Shown in pieces: positions 1 to 9,721 of a DNA stretch of 64,000 nucleotides. Under the pieces are notes generated by a model. It saw nothing but the letters and a program-made list of their open reading frames with translations, was not told the origin of the DNA and ran no database searches. Source of the DNA: Devosia psychrophila (lineage in GTDB: Bacteria > Pseudomonadota > Alphaproteobacteria > Rhizobiales > Devosiaceae); NCBI RefSeq assembly GCF_000971275.1, contig NZ_LAPV01000023.1, positions 1 through 64,000 of the forward strand. The letters run 5' to 3'. Numbering within the stretch: the first letter of the stretch is position 1; every line of letters begins with the position of its first letter. The position numbers and the translations under genes were made by a program.

Positions 1-112
1 CTCAGGGACGAGCTCGCTTGGCTCTAAGGGGACACACGCTATCTGACCCGGAGCATCGCAAAACACGATGCCCCAAGGCCGATCATCGTCAATCACAGCC
101 TCAAAGCAAACA

Positions 113-190
113 TACAATGGGGAGGGAATGAGGGTGGGGTGATGGGAGCCGCAAAGGCTAGGTGATGATACGATCAAGGGTGAGGGTGAG
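113..190. repeat. Degenerate copy of intergenic palindromic repeat family G
   Basis: The stretch has the GGGGAGGGAATGAGGGTGGG end (about 118-138) and, further on, a GATCAAGGGTGAGGG-like end, both found in the fuller copies near 26.2 kb and 55.1 kb. The middle is rearranged, so this looks like a decayed copy. The rest of the first 294 bases shows no gene; it is the ftsK leader plus the tail of whatever lies upstream. Confidence 0.55.
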
Positions 191-294
191 CGCGGTGGCT
201 CTCCGATTGCCATGGTTAGCCTTGGGTTAACCCGATCTCGGTAGCATGCAGGCAATGTGGGCCCGGTCTCATCCGGGCAGTATTGAGTTCGCCC

Positions 295-3042
295 ATGCCC
301 AGTTCTCCCTCGCCAGTGCTTGATGAAATCCGCTCCGTGCCGCAGCGTAGCGCGCGCAGCAGTGCGACCAAGGCGCTGCCCGCCCCGCCGCCGGCCTTGG
401 CGATTCGAATTCCGGTGCGTATTGCGGGCCTCGTGCTGCTGGGCCTCGTGGCTGTCTGCCTCGTGGCCCTGGCATCCTGGTCGGTCGATGACCCGAGCTT
501 TTCCTATGCAACAGCCAAGGCGCCGGCCAATTGGTTGGGCTTTCCCGGCGCAGTGATCGCCGACACCCTGTTTCAAACCTTTGGCCTGTCGGCCTTGGCG
601 CTGCTGGTGCCGCCCGCGCTGTGGGGCTGGGCCTTCATGCGGCGCCGCATGCCGACCCACCTGGGCATGCGCCTGCTTGGCTGGATTGCCTCGACCCTGC
701 TGGTTGCGGGCGTGCTGTCGTTTGTTGTGATGCCAGCAAGCTGGCCACTGCCTACGGGTCTGGGCGGCCTGATCGGAAATGGCTTCACCGGCCTCGCAAC
801 CCTCGTTACCGGTGACCGGCCGCAGGCGGTGACCGCGGTGCTGTTTGCCATCATCATCGCCGTTCCGGCACTCGCCACCTTCTGGATCGCCATGGGTCTC
901 GGCCAGTCCGTCCCGACCGGTCCCAAGATCAAGGCTGCCGCTGCTGCAGCCGGCCGCAAGGGCGTCTCTGCCCCCGCCGATGACGACGAGCCCGAAACCA
1001 ACCCAATTTTCGACGTTGCCCTCGGCGCCATGGTGCATATGGGCTATTCGATGCGCACCGCCTTTCGTCGCGCCCGCGCCAGCCATGCCGAACGCCGCGC
1101 CGCCGATGAGGCCACCTGGCGCGACGATGTCGAACCGAGCCTGGATGGTCCTGCATCCGGCAACGAACGTTGCGAGCCGGCGATTGCCCCCAGTACCCGC
1201 CGCATCCACGCGCCGGTCGAGCCATCGTTCGACGCCCGGCCCGGCCATGGCGACGAGGCCGAAATCTCGCCGCGCATCAATGCACGGCCGAGCTATGACG
1301 ATACCGAAGTTGAATACCCCGACGAGGTCGAGGACGAAGTCCCCTTCGTGCCCGACCTGCCGGCTGCACCCGCCGTGGTCAATCACCAGCAGCGCGGCGA
1401 TTCGCGCTTCCACCCTGTCGATCCGGCCAAGCCCCGCGTCACCGCCCCCGCACCACGCCCGGCCCAGGGCCAGCGCGTACAGCGCGAAGCGCAAAGCTCG
1501 TTCTTCAGCGAACCTGGCGGCTTCGAGCTGCCGCCGCTTAGCCTTCTCTCCGAACCCAAGCATAACGGTCCGTCGCCAGAGCACGCGCCTGAGCGCCTCG
1601 AGGCCATGGCGCGCCAGCTCGAAGGCGTGCTGGAAGACTTCGGCGTCAAGGGCGACATCATCAATGTCCGTCCCGGCCCGGTGGTCACACTGTTCGAACT
1701 GGAGCCGGCGCCCGGCATCAAATCCTCGCGCGTTATCTCGCTGGCCGACGATATCGCCCGCTCGATGTCAGCCATTTCCGCCCGCGTCGCCGTGGTGCCG
1801 GGCCGCAATGCCATTGGCATCGAATTGCCCAACCACAATCGCGAAACCGTGTACTTCCGCGAAATGCTGGCCAGCTCCGATTTCGAGAAGATGAAGGGCA
1901 AGCTCCCGATTTGCCTCGGCAAGACTATCGGCGGCGAACCTGTCATCGCCGATCTCGCGCGCATGCCGCATCTGCTGATCGCCGGCACCACCGGCTCGGG
2001 CAAGTCGGTGGGTATCAATACCTTCATCCTGTCGCTGCTGTTCCAGATGACCCCGGCGCAGTGCCGCATGATCATGATCGATCCAAAAATGCTCGAGTTG
2101 AGCATCTATGACGGCATTCCCCATCTGCTGACGCCGGTCGTGACCGACCCGCAGAAGGCCGTCGTGGCGCTCAAATGGGCCGTGCGCGAGATGGAAGACC
2201 GCTATCGCAAGATGAGCAAGATCGGCGTCCGCAACATCGACGGCTTCAACCAGCGCGTTACCGAATCCAAGGCCAAGGGCGAGGTCATCACCCGCACCGT
2301 GCAGACCGGCTTCGACCGCGAAACCGGCGAGGCGATCTTTGAGAGCGAGCAGTTCGATCTTGAGCCATTGCCCTATATCGTGGTTATCGTCGACGAAATG
2401 GCCGACCTGATGATGGTCGCCGGCAAGGACATCGAAGGCGCCGTACAGCGCCTCGCCCAGATGGCGCGCGCCGCCGGCATCCACATCATCACCGCGACGC
2501 AGCGTCCGTCGGTCGACGTCATCACCGGCACCATCAAGGCCAACTTCCCGACGCGTATCTCGTTCATGGTGACCTCCAAGATCGATTCGCGGACCATTCT
2601 GGGCGAACAGGGCGCCGAGCAGCTGCTGGGCAACGGCGACATGCTCTACATGGCCTCGGGTGGCCGCGCCAAGCGCCTGCACGGCCCGTTCGTGGCCGAC
2701 AGTGAAGTCGAAGCTGTGGTGGCCCATCTCAAGGGCCAGGGCTCGCCGGATTACCTCGATTCGATCACCGAGGAAGACGATGAAGGCGGCGAAGCGGGTG
2801 GCGACAGCGCAGCAGGCGGCGACGAATACGCCGGTTCGGGCGATGAGCTTTACGACAAGGCCGTCCACATCGTGCTCACCGACAAGAAGGCTTCGACCTC
2901 CTACGTGCAGCGCCGCCTCGCCATCGGCTACAACAAGGCCGCCACCCTGATCGAACGCATGGAACGCGAAGGCGTCATCAGCCAGGCCAACCACGCCGGC
3001 AAGCGCGAGATATTGGTCGGCAATAATTCCGAGGGTTATTGA
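295..3042 (+). CDS. ftsK: DNA translocase FtsK
   Basis: Septal DNA translocase that pumps chromosome ends across the closing septum and helps resolve dimers. The protein has four hydrophobic segments in residues ~40-205, a ~250-residue acidic and proline-rich linker, then the RecA-like motor: Walker A GTTGSGKS near residue 564 and Walker B ([11 protein letters not shown]) near 695. A C-terminal winged-helix gamma domain (about 840-905) reads KOPS-type DNA signals. The linker is short, as in alphaproteobacteria. I took the ATG at 295; an in-frame TTG at 283 is possible but less likely. It stands alone, ending in its own hairpin terminator. Identification is very safe. Confidence 0.97.
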   Translation: MPSSPSPVLDEIRSVPQRSARSSATKALPAPPPALAIRIPVRIAGLVLLGLVAVCLVALASWSVDDPSFSYATAKAPANWLGFPGAVIADTLFQTFGLSALALLVPPALWGWAFMRRRMPTHLGMRLLGWIASTLLVAGVLSFVVMPASWPLPTGLGGLIGNGFTGLATLVTGDRPQAVTAVLFAIIIAVPALATFWIAMGLGQSVPTGPKIKAAAAAAGRKGVSAPADDDEPETNPIFDVALGAMVHMGYSMRTAFRRARASHAERRAADEATWRDDVEPSLDGPASGNERCEPAIAPSTRRIHAPVEPSFDARPGHGDEAEISPRINARPSYDDTEVEYPDEVEDEVPFVPDLPAAPAVVNHQQRGDSRFHPVDPAKPRVTAPAPRPAQGQRVQREAQSSFFSEPGGFELPPLSLLSEPKHNGPSPEHAPERLEAMARQLEGVLEDFGVKGDIINVRPGPVVTLFELEPAPGIKSSRVISLADDIARSMSAISARVAVVPGRNAIGIELPNHNRETVYFREMLASSDFEKMKGKLPICLGKTIGGEPVIADLARMPHLLIAGTTGSGKSVGINTFILSLLFQMTPAQCRMIMIDPKMLELSIYDGIPHLLTPVVTDPQKAVVALKWAVREMEDRYRKMSKIGVRNIDGFNQRVTESKAKGEVITRTVQTGFDRETGEAIFESEQFDLEPLPYIVVIVDEMADLMMVAGKDIEGAVQRLAQMARAAGIHIITATQRPSVDVITGTIKANFPTRISFMVTSKIDSRTILGEQGAEQLLGNGDMLYMASGGRAKRLHGPFVADSEVEAVVAHLKGQGSPDYLDSITEEDDEGGEAGGDSAAGGDEYAGSGDELYDKAVHIVLTDKKASTSYVQRRLAIGYNKAATLIERMEREGVISQANHAGKREILVGNNSEGY

Positions 3043-3061
3043 GGCTGTTGGATATGAAATG

Positions 3062-3094
3062 AAAAAGCCCCGGCCTTAGCGCTGGGGCTTTTTT
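3062..3094 (+). terminator. Rho-independent terminator of ftsK
   Basis: A stem AAAAGCCCC / GGGGCTTTT with a 12-base loop is followed by a T run, 20 bases after the ftsK stop codon. Confidence 0.85.
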
Positions 3095-3110
3095 CTGAGT
3101 CCGGTGCGTC

Positions 3111-3226
3111 CATCCCCACCTAGCCTCCCCTTGCAGAAGGGGAGGGACCGATCGGGTTCGGGGCACTATCTGCGACAATCAACGGCCAGATTCCTCCCCC
3201 TTTTCAGGGGGAGGCTAGGTGGGGCT
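3111..3226. repeat. Intergenic palindromic repeat family A, copy 1
   Basis: About 115 bp, with ends CCCCACCTAGCCTCCCC and its inverted counterpart GGGGAGGCTAGGTGGGG; each end carries its own small hairpin (CTCCCC..GGGGAG). Other copies are near 41.8, 47.5 and 53.1 kb. Confidence 0.85.
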
Positions 3227-3243
3227 ATCCTTGCTTTCTGCTC

Positions 3244-3558
3244 TCACTCCGCCCCCTCACAAACCGGCTCACCCAACACCAGCTTGAACTCACGCGGCCC
3301 AGCCCAGCCGGCCTCACGCTCGTTTGGCAAATCCTCGATCATCACGTCCAGCATGCAGTCTCCGCCCCGGACGATGTAGTGATCGACCCCGTTGAGCTCC
3401 ACGACCTCGATGCCGCCAAAGCCGAAGGCGTCGATGACGCCCTCATTACCGATGATTGCCAGCAGCTCCGCCTGCCGCTGGTATTGCGGCGGCAGGGCCG
3501 CGAGAACTGTGCTGCTGCCCGCAAGGGTCAAGCCGATTGCTGCGATCAGGGTCCGCAT
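3244..3558 (-). CDS. Small periplasmic protein of unknown function
   Basis: A 104-residue protein with a clean Sec signal peptide (MRTLIAAIGLTLAGSSTVLA, cut after ALA). The ATG at 3558 is chosen because GGAGG sits 5 bases upstream; longer in-frame extensions lack a ribosome site and would bury the signal peptide. The mature part is acidic, with two cysteines (GGDCML, EPVCEG) that could form one disulfide. I do not recognise the family. It diverges from the lolA-like gene. Confidence 0.75.
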   Translation of the reverse strand: MRTLIAAIGLTLAGSSTVLAALPPQYQRQAELLAIIGNEGVIDAFGFGGIEVVELNGVDHYIVRGGDCMLDVMIEDLPNEREAGWAGPREFKLVLGEPVCEGAE

Positions 3559-3689
3559 TTTATTCCTCCACTTTGTCCCATGTGAGCACGCCTGCGTGTG
3601 CGTCGCCAAGTACCGCTACGGAACCACCTGTTGCCGCAATTGCTTTCTAGGCTAGCTTTAACACCGACACCTATCCGGGGACCTTGTCC

Positions 3690-4313
3690 ATGATTCGACG
3701 CGACGCACTCCTGCTCGGCCTGTCCGCCGCCTTCGCCCTGAGCGCTCCAGCCTGGGCGCTGGACCGGGCGCTGACGCCCGAGGAGCAGCAGTTGATCGCC
3801 GATATTGGCACGCATAACTCGGCTATTCGCACCATGGTCGGCCGCTTCCTGCAGATCGATACCAATGGCGGTCGGCAGGAGGGGACGTTCTTCCTTGAGC
3901 GCCCCGACAAGATCGCGTTCCGCTATGCGCCACCCAGCCGCGAGGAAATCGTCTCCATCGGCCGCGGTTTTTATGTGCTCAACCGTCGCGACGAGACTTA
4001 TTATGCCTACCCGCAGGACTCGATCCCCCTACGCCAATTCCTCGGCGACACGATCGACCTGCTCAACGCCAATGTGGTCGATGTGACCAGCTCGGATGGC
4101 TATATTTCCATCACCGTCATCGACGAGACGGTGGCCGGCACGGTGCAGGTGTCGCTGATCTTCGATACCGACACCAAGGAACTGGCGCAGTGGAGCCTGG
4201 TCGAGCCCAGCGGCGCCGAGCTCACATTCTCGCTCTATGATGTAGAAAAAGGCCAGCAGATCCCGCGCAGCTTTTTCTCCATCCCCGCCAACTACAAAGC
4301 GCGCGAGCAGTAG
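3690..4313 (+). CDS. lolA: Outer-membrane lipoprotein carrier protein, LolA family
   Basis: Periplasmic shuttle that takes mature lipoproteins from LolCDE to the outer membrane. It is 207 residues long, with a signal peptide ending in APAWA and a mature domain of alternating strands typical of LolA (GRFLQID near 51, FFLERPDKIAFRYAPPS near 67-84, a YYAYPQDS stretch). The ATG at 3690 has GGGGAC upstream; an in-frame TTG two codons earlier is unlikely. Family assignment is by overall pattern; sequence identity to enterobacterial LolA would be low. Confidence 0.85.
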   Translation: MIRRDALLLGLSAAFALSAPAWALDRALTPEEQQLIADIGTHNSAIRTMVGRFLQIDTNGGRQEGTFFLERPDKIAFRYAPPSREEIVSIGRGFYVLNRRDETYYAYPQDSIPLRQFLGDTIDLLNANVVDVTSSDGYISITVIDETVAGTVQVSLIFDTDTKELAQWSLVEPSGAELTFSLYDVEKGQQIPRSFFSIPANYKAREQ

Positions 4314-4384
4314 GGCTTTATCTCTTCGGGACGGCCGTAACGCCGGCGGAGGGCCAGTAAACTCGCCACGCCCACCGCGCTTCT

Positions 4385-4405
4385 CCCTCGGGTCAAGCCC
4401 GAGGG
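4385..4405. repeat. Family B palindrome, single unit
   Basis: A perfect inverted repeat CCCTCGGG-TCAAG-CCCGAGGG. Here it stands alone; elsewhere two such units flank a 30-50 bp core (29.96, 34.8, 44.4 and 55.0 kb). It lies between the tail-to-tail lolA and uppP genes and could act as a transcription-end hairpin. Confidence 0.8.
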
Positions 4406-4457
4406 AAAAAAGTGGCTTTGGCCGCCCAATGCCGAAGGCATTGGTGGTTCAGGCCGC

Positions 4458-5270
4458 CTACTGCCCGAAGGCGTAGATCGCGACCAGACCCGCAATTCCC
4501 ACGGCGATGCGCCAGTAGGCAAACGGCGCGAAACCGTATTTGCTGACGAAGCCCAGCAAATACCGCACCACCAGCGCCCCGACCACGAAGGCCGCGGCGA
4601 AGCCGATGGCAACATTGAGCGCAATCGATGCGTCGATCAGGTCGCGGCTCTTGTAAAGGTCATAACCGAAAGCCCCGATCATGATCGGCAGGGCGATAAA
4701 GAAGGTGAACTCCGCCGCGGCGCGCTTGGAGGCGCCAAACAGCATGCCGCCCACCACGGTCGAACCCGAGCGCGACACGCCGGGCACAAGGCTCAACATC
4801 TGGAACAGACCGATGATTAGCGCCACATGCCATGGCAGTTGATAGATATCGTCATACTTGGGCTTGAGCGGTAGCCGATCGACGATCAGCAGGATGACGC
4901 CACCGATCAGCAGCGTCCAGCAGATCAGCGATGCCGATTCCCACAGGTCGCCCTGGATGAAATCGCGCAGCAGCACGCCCGCGATAACGGCGGGAAAACA
5001 CGCCAGGATCACCGACAGCGCGAACTGCCAGGCATAGGCCTTGCCGGTCAGCGCATCGCGGATCAGCATCCCCAGCTTGGCGAAATACACCGTGATGACG
5101 GCGAGGATTGCCCCGAGCTGGATCAGCACGATGAAGGTGGTCGGCTGGGTCAAACCGAAGAAATGACCTGCCAGCAGCAGGTGGCCGGTGGAGCTGACGG
5201 GTAGGAATTCAGTAAGCCCTTCGAGAATTCCAAGGATCAGCGGCACAAAAAGACCTTGATCGGCGTTCAT
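4458..5270 (-). CDS. uppP: Undecaprenyl-diphosphatase (UppP/BacA)
   Basis: Inner-membrane enzyme that dephosphorylates C55-PP so that the lipid carrier can be reused for peptidoglycan and O-antigen; extra copies give bacitracin resistance. At 270 residues it matches the family. Both signature motifs are present: EGLTEFLPVSSTGH at residues 17-30 and PGVSRSGS near 162-169, along with about eight hydrophobic helices. The ATG at 5270 is the only sensible start. It is monocistronic, convergent with lolA and divergent from the GST gene. Confidence 0.97.
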   Translation of the reverse strand: MNADQGLFVPLILGILEGLTEFLPVSSTGHLLLAGHFFGLTQPTTFIVLIQLGAILAVITVYFAKLGMLIRDALTGKAYAWQFALSVILACFPAVIAGVLLRDFIQGDLWESASLICWTLLIGGVILLIVDRLPLKPKYDDIYQLPWHVALIIGLFQMLSLVPGVSRSGSTVVGGMLFGASKRAAAEFTFFIALPIMIGAFGYDLYKSRDLIDASIALNVAIGFAAAFVVGALVVRYLLGFVSKYGFAPFAYWRIAVGIAGLVAIYAFGQ

Positions 5271-5386
5271 TTGATCCCCTAATTCAGTCCAATAGGCCCA
5301 TAATAATGCGGCAAGCTTCTAGCGCTGTTTGGCGGTAGCGCCAACAGCTGTGCCGCAACGGTCCTCAAAAAGAGACGAGCGTCAAA

Positions 5387-6064
5387 ATGCCGAGCCTCAT
5401 CCATCATCCGTTAGACCCGTCTTCGCGCCTGATCCGATTGATGTGCGCCGAATATGGCGTCCCCCTGGATATGGAAGAAATCAAGCCGTGGCTGCGCGAT
5501 GCGCAACTGCTCGAAATCAATCCAGCCGCCACGCTGCCGATCCTGATCGGCGAAGGCGACCAGCCCATTGTCGGCATTCTCGCGGCTATCCACACGGTCG
5601 AAGATCTCTATACGCCGAGTGTTGTCGCCGGACTGATCCCGCCCGACCCCGGCCCGCGCGCCGAAATGTGGCGGCTGATCGAATGGGTCATCGTCAAGCT
5701 CAACGACGAAGTCACGCGCTACGTGCTGGAAGAAAAAATCGTCAAGCGTGACCAGAAGGGCGCCACGCCCGATCCCGCCGTGTTGCGCGTGGCCAAGGCC
5801 AATCTCAACGAGCACATGCTGTATTTCAACTGGCTCTTCGCCACCCGTGCCTGGCTGGGCGGCGATGCGTTGACGCTGGCCGATTTCGCTCTGGCGGCCC
5901 ACCTATCGACGCTCGACTATCTCGGCGACATCGACTGGGGCAAGGCTGGCGAAACCCGCGACTGGTACTCCCGCATCAAATCCCGCCCCGCCTTCCGCAC
6001 GCTGCTCAACGACCGCGTCGTCTCCATGCCACCGCAAAAGGGCTATGCGGATCTCGATTTTTGA
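5387..6064 (+). CDS. Glutathione S-transferase family protein
   Basis: A 225-residue protein with an N-terminal thioredoxin-like half (HHPLDPSSRLIRLM, cis-proline in the ATLPILI strand) and an all-helical C-terminal half with the N-capping motif LTLADFALAAHL, as in GSTs. The first residues carry Ser-Ser-Arg where many bacterial GSTs have the catalytic Ser or Cys. The substrate cannot be told. It lies 49 bases upstream of queG in the same direction. Confidence 0.88.
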   Translation: MPSLIHHPLDPSSRLIRLMCAEYGVPLDMEEIKPWLRDAQLLEINPAATLPILIGEGDQPIVGILAAIHTVEDLYTPSVVAGLIPPDPGPRAEMWRLIEWVIVKLNDEVTRYVLEEKIVKRDQKGATPDPAVLRVAKANLNEHMLYFNWLFATRAWLGGDALTLADFALAAHLSTLDYLGDIDWGKAGETRDWYSRIKSRPAFRTLLNDRVVSMPPQKGYADLDF

Positions 6065-6113
6065 GGACGTTCTCCAGCTGCCTCACATACTGATCTGTAG
6101 GGTGGAAGTACCC

Positions 6114-7250
6114 GTGGCCAGCTCTGGCATTGCCAACACCGACAAGCTCGTCGCCGAACTGCGTACCCGCGCCACGGCGCTGGGCTTTGACAGCTTTGGT
6201 ATTGCCCCGGCCGACGCGCGGCCGGACCTGCCCGAGAAGCTCAACGCAGCGCTGGCGGCGGGGTGGCATGGCGATATGGCGTGGATGGAAGAGACCGCCG
6301 AGCGGCGTGGCAGTCCCAATGGGATGTGGCCAGAGGCGCGGTCGGTTATCCTGCTCGGGATCAACTACGGGCCGGAAAGTGATCCGTTGGCGATCCTCGG
6401 GGAGCGCTCGCTGGGCACGATTTCAGTCTACGCGCGAAATCGCGATTATCACGAGATCATCAAGGGCAAGCTCAAGGATATGGCGAGCCTGCTGGCGCGG
6501 CGTTCCGGCGCAGAGGTCAAGGTTTTCGTCGATACAGCGCCCTTAATGGAAAAGCCACTGGCGGAAGCCGCAGGGCTGGGCTGGCAGGGCAAGCATTCGG
6601 TACTGGTCAGCCGCGAGTTTGGATCGTGGCTGTTCCTCGGTGCCATTCTGACCTCGGCGGAACTCCCTGCCGATAGCCCGCACCAGGAAAGCTGCGGCAC
6701 CTGTACGCGCTGCCTCGATATTTGCCCGACCAACGCCTTCCCGGCGCCATTTCGGCTCGATGCGCGGCGGTGCCTGGCTTACCTCACCGTCGAGCATAAA
6801 GGCCCGATTCCATTGGAGTTCCGGGCGCCGATGGGCAATCGCATCTATGGCTGCGACGATTGCCTCGCGGTGTGTCCTTGGAACAAGTTCGCTTCGATCA
6901 GCCGCGAAGCCAAGCTGCGGGCGCGGCCTGAGTTCGAGCGGCCACAGCTGGCCGATCTGGTGCAACTGGATGACGATGCGTTTCGCAGTCTGTTTGCCGG
7001 CTCGCCGATCAAGCGCATCGGTCAGGCGCGGTTCCTGCGCAACGTGCTGATCGCAATCGGTAATTCACGCGATGATACGCTGATCCCGCTGGTCGAGGCG
7101 CGGCTCGGGTCCGAAGATGCGCTGGTTCGCGGCGCTGCGGTCTGGGCATTGCGCAAGCTGGCGCCGGAGCGGGCGGAGCATCTGAGACTTGCCTATGCAG
7201 CCAAGGAAAGCGATAGCTCGGTGCTGCTGGAATGGACCGGGGATATCTGA
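6114..7250 (+). CDS. queG: Epoxyqueuosine reductase QueG
   Basis: Last step of queuosine tRNA modification: cobalamin and Fe-S dependent reduction of epoxyqueuosine at the wobble base. Two 4Fe-4S binding blocks are visible, CGTCTRCLDICP near residue 194 and CDDCLAVCPW near 247, followed by a HEAT-like helical C-terminus. The GTG at 6114 with GGAAG just upstream gives 378 residues, almost exactly the E. coli length; an earlier in-frame ATG would overlap the GST gene. It overlaps the next gene by one base (TGATG). Confidence 0.95.
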   Translation: MASSGIANTDKLVAELRTRATALGFDSFGIAPADARPDLPEKLNAALAAGWHGDMAWMEETAERRGSPNGMWPEARSVILLGINYGPESDPLAILGERSLGTISVYARNRDYHEIIKGKLKDMASLLARRSGAEVKVFVDTAPLMEKPLAEAAGLGWQGKHSVLVSREFGSWLFLGAILTSAELPADSPHQESCGTCTRCLDICPTNAFPAPFRLDARRCLAYLTVEHKGPIPLEFRAPMGNRIYGCDDCLAVCPWNKFASISREAKLRARPEFERPQLADLVQLDDDAFRSLFAGSPIKRIGQARFLRNVLIAIGNSRDDTLIPLVEARLGSEDALVRGAAVWALRKLAPERAEHLRLAYAAKESDSSVLLEWTGDI

Positions 7251-8119
7251 TGCGCGCCTTTTTTTTTGGGCTGGGTTATTCGTCACTCGCGGCTGCGCAA
7301 GCCATGCGAATTGGTTCACAGACTGTTAACATCTCAGGCACCGTTCGCACCGCAGACAAGGCCAAACGGTTAGCCGATGATGGCATTTCAGCGCATGTCT
7401 TCGACGGCACCGCGCCGGGCGCCACACTGGGCCCGGACCTCAGAAGCGCCAGTCATGTGGTGCTGTCTATCGCGCCCGGCGAAGACGGCGATCCGGCGCT
7501 GGTTCATCATCGTGCCGATCTCGATGCGGCCGAAAACCTCGAGTGGCTCTGCTATTATTCCACAGTCGGCGTCTATGGGGATTTCGGTGGCGCCTGGATC
7601 GATGAGTCGGCGCCCCTGGTGCCGCGCAATGACCGCTCGGACCGCCGCGTGCTGGCCGAACAGGCCTGGCGCGACTACGCAGCCGAGCGTGGCATCAAAC
7701 TCGCCATTCTCCGGCTGGCCGGCATCTACGGTCCCGGCCGCTCGACCTTCGACAAGCTGGCCGACGGCTCAGCGCGGCGAGTGATCAAGCCGGGCCAGGT
7801 GTTCAATCGCATCCATGTCGAGGACATCGCCCGCATCACCATGCTCGCCGCCGAGGCGCGACTGGACGGCACTTTCAACATGGCCGATGACGAGCCGGCC
7901 CCGCCGCAGGATCTGGTGACCTATGCCACAGGGCTGATGGGGATCGAGCCGCCGCCAGAGATCGCTTTCGAGGATGCGCAGTTTACCCCGATGCAGCGCA
8001 GTTTTTATGCCGACAACAAGCGCGTCTCCAATGCGGCTATCAAGACCGCGCTGGGTGTCGAACTGCTGCATCCAAATTATCGTGAAAGCCTGACCGCCAT
8101 CTGGGAGATCATGAAGTGA
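7250..8119 (+). CDS. NAD(P)-dependent epimerase-like SDR protein
   Basis: Extended SDR of 289 residues. The start is the ATG sharing a base with the queG stop. The N-terminal nucleotide loop is FGLGYSS, a variant of GxxGxxG as in the YeeZ-like subgroup; YYSTVGVYGD near residue 105 holds the likely Tyr, without the classical YxxxK. RLAGIYGPGRS and NRIHVEDIA are typical of the family. A run of nine T residues follows the start codon by five bases (7259-7267). The substrate is unknown; coupling to queG suggests co-transcription only. Confidence 0.85.
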   Translation: MRAFFFGLGYSSLAAAQAMRIGSQTVNISGTVRTADKAKRLADDGISAHVFDGTAPGATLGPDLRSASHVVLSIAPGEDGDPALVHHRADLDAAENLEWLCYYSTVGVYGDFGGAWIDESAPLVPRNDRSDRRVLAEQAWRDYAAERGIKLAILRLAGIYGPGRSTFDKLADGSARRVIKPGQVFNRIHVEDIARITMLAAEARLDGTFNMADDEPAPPQDLVTYATGLMGIEPPPEIAFEDAQFTPMQRSFYADNKRVSNAAIKTALGVELLHPNYRESLTAIWEIMK

Positions 8120-8772
8120 GCGCGCCAATCCCCGCCAAGTCCGCGCCCGAGCGCATCGTGCTGGAAGGCCGCTATGTGCGGCTGGAGCCGCTTGCTGCCA
8201 ATCATGCGGCCGACATTTTCGAAATTTCCAGCATGCCGGGCGGCGCCGAGCGCTATCGCTGGCTGTTCAGCACCGCGCCCGAAACCCTGGCCGAGGTCGA
8301 AGCGCGCATCGCCGACACCACCTGGGGCGAGAACCGCTACGTCGCGGTGGTCGATCAGGCCAGCGGCAAGGTGGTGGGCCAGCAGGGCTGGATGCGCATC
8401 CGCCCCGAACATGGCTCGATCGAAATCGGCGGGGTCTATTGGGGCCTGCCGATGGCCCGCACGCCGCTGGCCACCGAAGCCCTGTATCTGTTTGCCCGCC
8501 ACGCTTTCGACGACCTCGGCTATCGGCGCTTCGAGTGGAAATGCAACGACCGCAACGAGCCGTCCAAAGCCGCCGCCACGCGCTTCGGCTTTCAATATGA
8601 GGGCCTGTTCCGCCAGGACATGATCCTCAAGGGCGAAAGCCGCGACACCGCCTGGTTCTCGATGATCGACAAGGACTGGCCGGCCTTACGGGCGGAATAT
8701 GAGCGCTGGTTGAGCCCGGATAATTTCGGACCGGACGGGATGCAGAGGACCAAGCTGGTGACGCGGGGCTAG
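8116..8772 (+). CDS. GNAT family N-acetyltransferase (RimL-like)
   Basis: Acetyl-CoA dependent N-acyltransferase of 218 residues. It starts at GTG within a GTGA overlap with the preceding SDR gene, so it is translationally coupled. It has the RimJ/RimL layout: VLEGRYVRLEPL at the N-terminus, a GxxEIGGVYW strand, and NDRNEPSKAAATRFGFQYEG (the acetyl-CoA loop and C-terminal motif) near residue 154. The target (protein or small amine) is not deducible. Its stop overlaps that of the convergent hydrolase. Confidence 0.9.
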   Translation: MSAPIPAKSAPERIVLEGRYVRLEPLAANHAADIFEISSMPGGAERYRWLFSTAPETLAEVEARIADTTWGENRYVAVVDQASGKVVGQQGWMRIRPEHGSIEIGGVYWGLPMARTPLATEALYLFARHAFDDLGYRRFEWKCNDRNEPSKAAATRFGFQYEGLFRQDMILKGESRDTAWFSMIDKDWPALRAEYERWLSPDNFGPDGMQRTKLVTRG

Positions 8773-9542
8773 CCCACCAGCCTGATCACCGCGTCCTTCA
8801 ACCGCGCCAGGTCCTCGTCGCGGCTGAGCCGATGGTCGCCATCGGGGATCAGCGTCAGCGTCACCGCGTCATGCAGCATATGGGTCACCAGCTTGATCGC
8901 ATGCGCCTGCGGCACGTCCACATCCTTGCCGCCTTGCAGGATGGTCACCGGGCAGCCGGTCTCGATAACGCCGCCAAACAACAGGTGCTGCTTGCCGTCT
9001 TCGATCAGCGCGCGGGTGATGCGATAGGGCGTATCGGAATATTCGCTGGGCTGGTCGACATAGCCATTGTTCTGCAGGCTGTCGTGCTCTTGCGGGGTAA
9101 ACCCCGGCAGCATCAGCTCATGCGTCATGTCCGGAGCAGGCGCGATCAGCACCATGCCATGGGCGGGCGTGCCCTTGGCGAGCAGGCGCCGCGCCAGCAG
9201 CAGCGCGATCCAGCCGCCCATCGAGGAGCCGATGATGATCTGCGGACCGGAGGTCAGCGCAAACACCGCCTCGGCCTCTTCGAGCCAGCGGCTGATCGTG
9301 CCATGGTTGAAGTCGCCGCCGGAAACCCCGTGGCCGGAATAATCGAAGCGCGTGACCATGAGCCCGCGCTCGGCCCCCAGCGCGTCGAGCGCCATGGCCT
9401 TGCTGCCCATCATGTCCGAGCGAAAGCCGCCCAGCCAGAACAGGCCGGGTGCCTTGCCGGCGCGGCGTTCGACGGCGATTTCGCGGTTTTGGCCCCCCTC
9501 GCCGACAGTGATGCGGACGGCGGCTTTCTGTGTTATGGTCAT
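8769..9542 (-). CDS. Alpha/beta-fold hydrolase
   Basis: A 257-residue serine hydrolase fold. The nucleophile elbow is GSSMGG (near residue 109), with a likely acid in GGKDVDVP and the catalytic His in DGDHRLS near the C-terminus. FDYSGHGVSGG matches the oxyanion-side strand and loop of lipase or thioesterase-like enzymes such as the ABHD10 group. The ATG at 9542 has GGGAAG seven bases upstream; an ATG seven codons earlier has no such site. The substrate is unknown. Confidence 0.88.
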   Translation of the reverse strand: MTITQKAAVRITVGEGGQNREIAVERRAGKAPGLFWLGGFRSDMMGSKAMALDALGAERGLMVTRFDYSGHGVSGGDFNHGTISRWLEEAEAVFALTSGPQIIIGSSMGGWIALLLARRLLAKGTPAHGMVLIAPAPDMTHELMLPGFTPQEHDSLQNNGYVDQPSEYSDTPYRITRALIEDGKQHLLFGGVIETGCPVTILQGGKDVDVPQAHAIKLVTHMLHDAVTLTLIPDGDHRLSRDEDLARLKDAVIRLVG

Positions 9543-9646
9543 GTTCTGCTTCCCAAGGCGCATACGTTGCGTTAGTCACGCCGCAGGAGATTGTCGATCG
9601 CGGCGCTTCAATGGCGCAAACTGCCCGATTTATGGCCGTTTGCCTG

Positions 9647-9676
9647 TTGACTTATCGTCCGCGTAACACGATTTTA
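9647..9676 (+). promoter_or_regulatory. Possible infC promoter
   Basis: TTGACT is followed after 17-18 bases by an AT-rich GATTTTA. The -35 is good and the -10 is weak. It lies about 45-75 bases upstream of the infC start codon. Confidence 0.35.
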
Positions 9677-9721
9677 CGGCTGAATTCACCACTTGGCTAA
9701 ATTACACAAGGATCCTTTGCC

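Noticed and set aside
3111-3226. CRISPR array or small RNA gene from the recurring GC-rich hairpins
   Set aside because: The units are scattered singly between genes, not regularly spaced, and have no constant repeat-spacer pattern.
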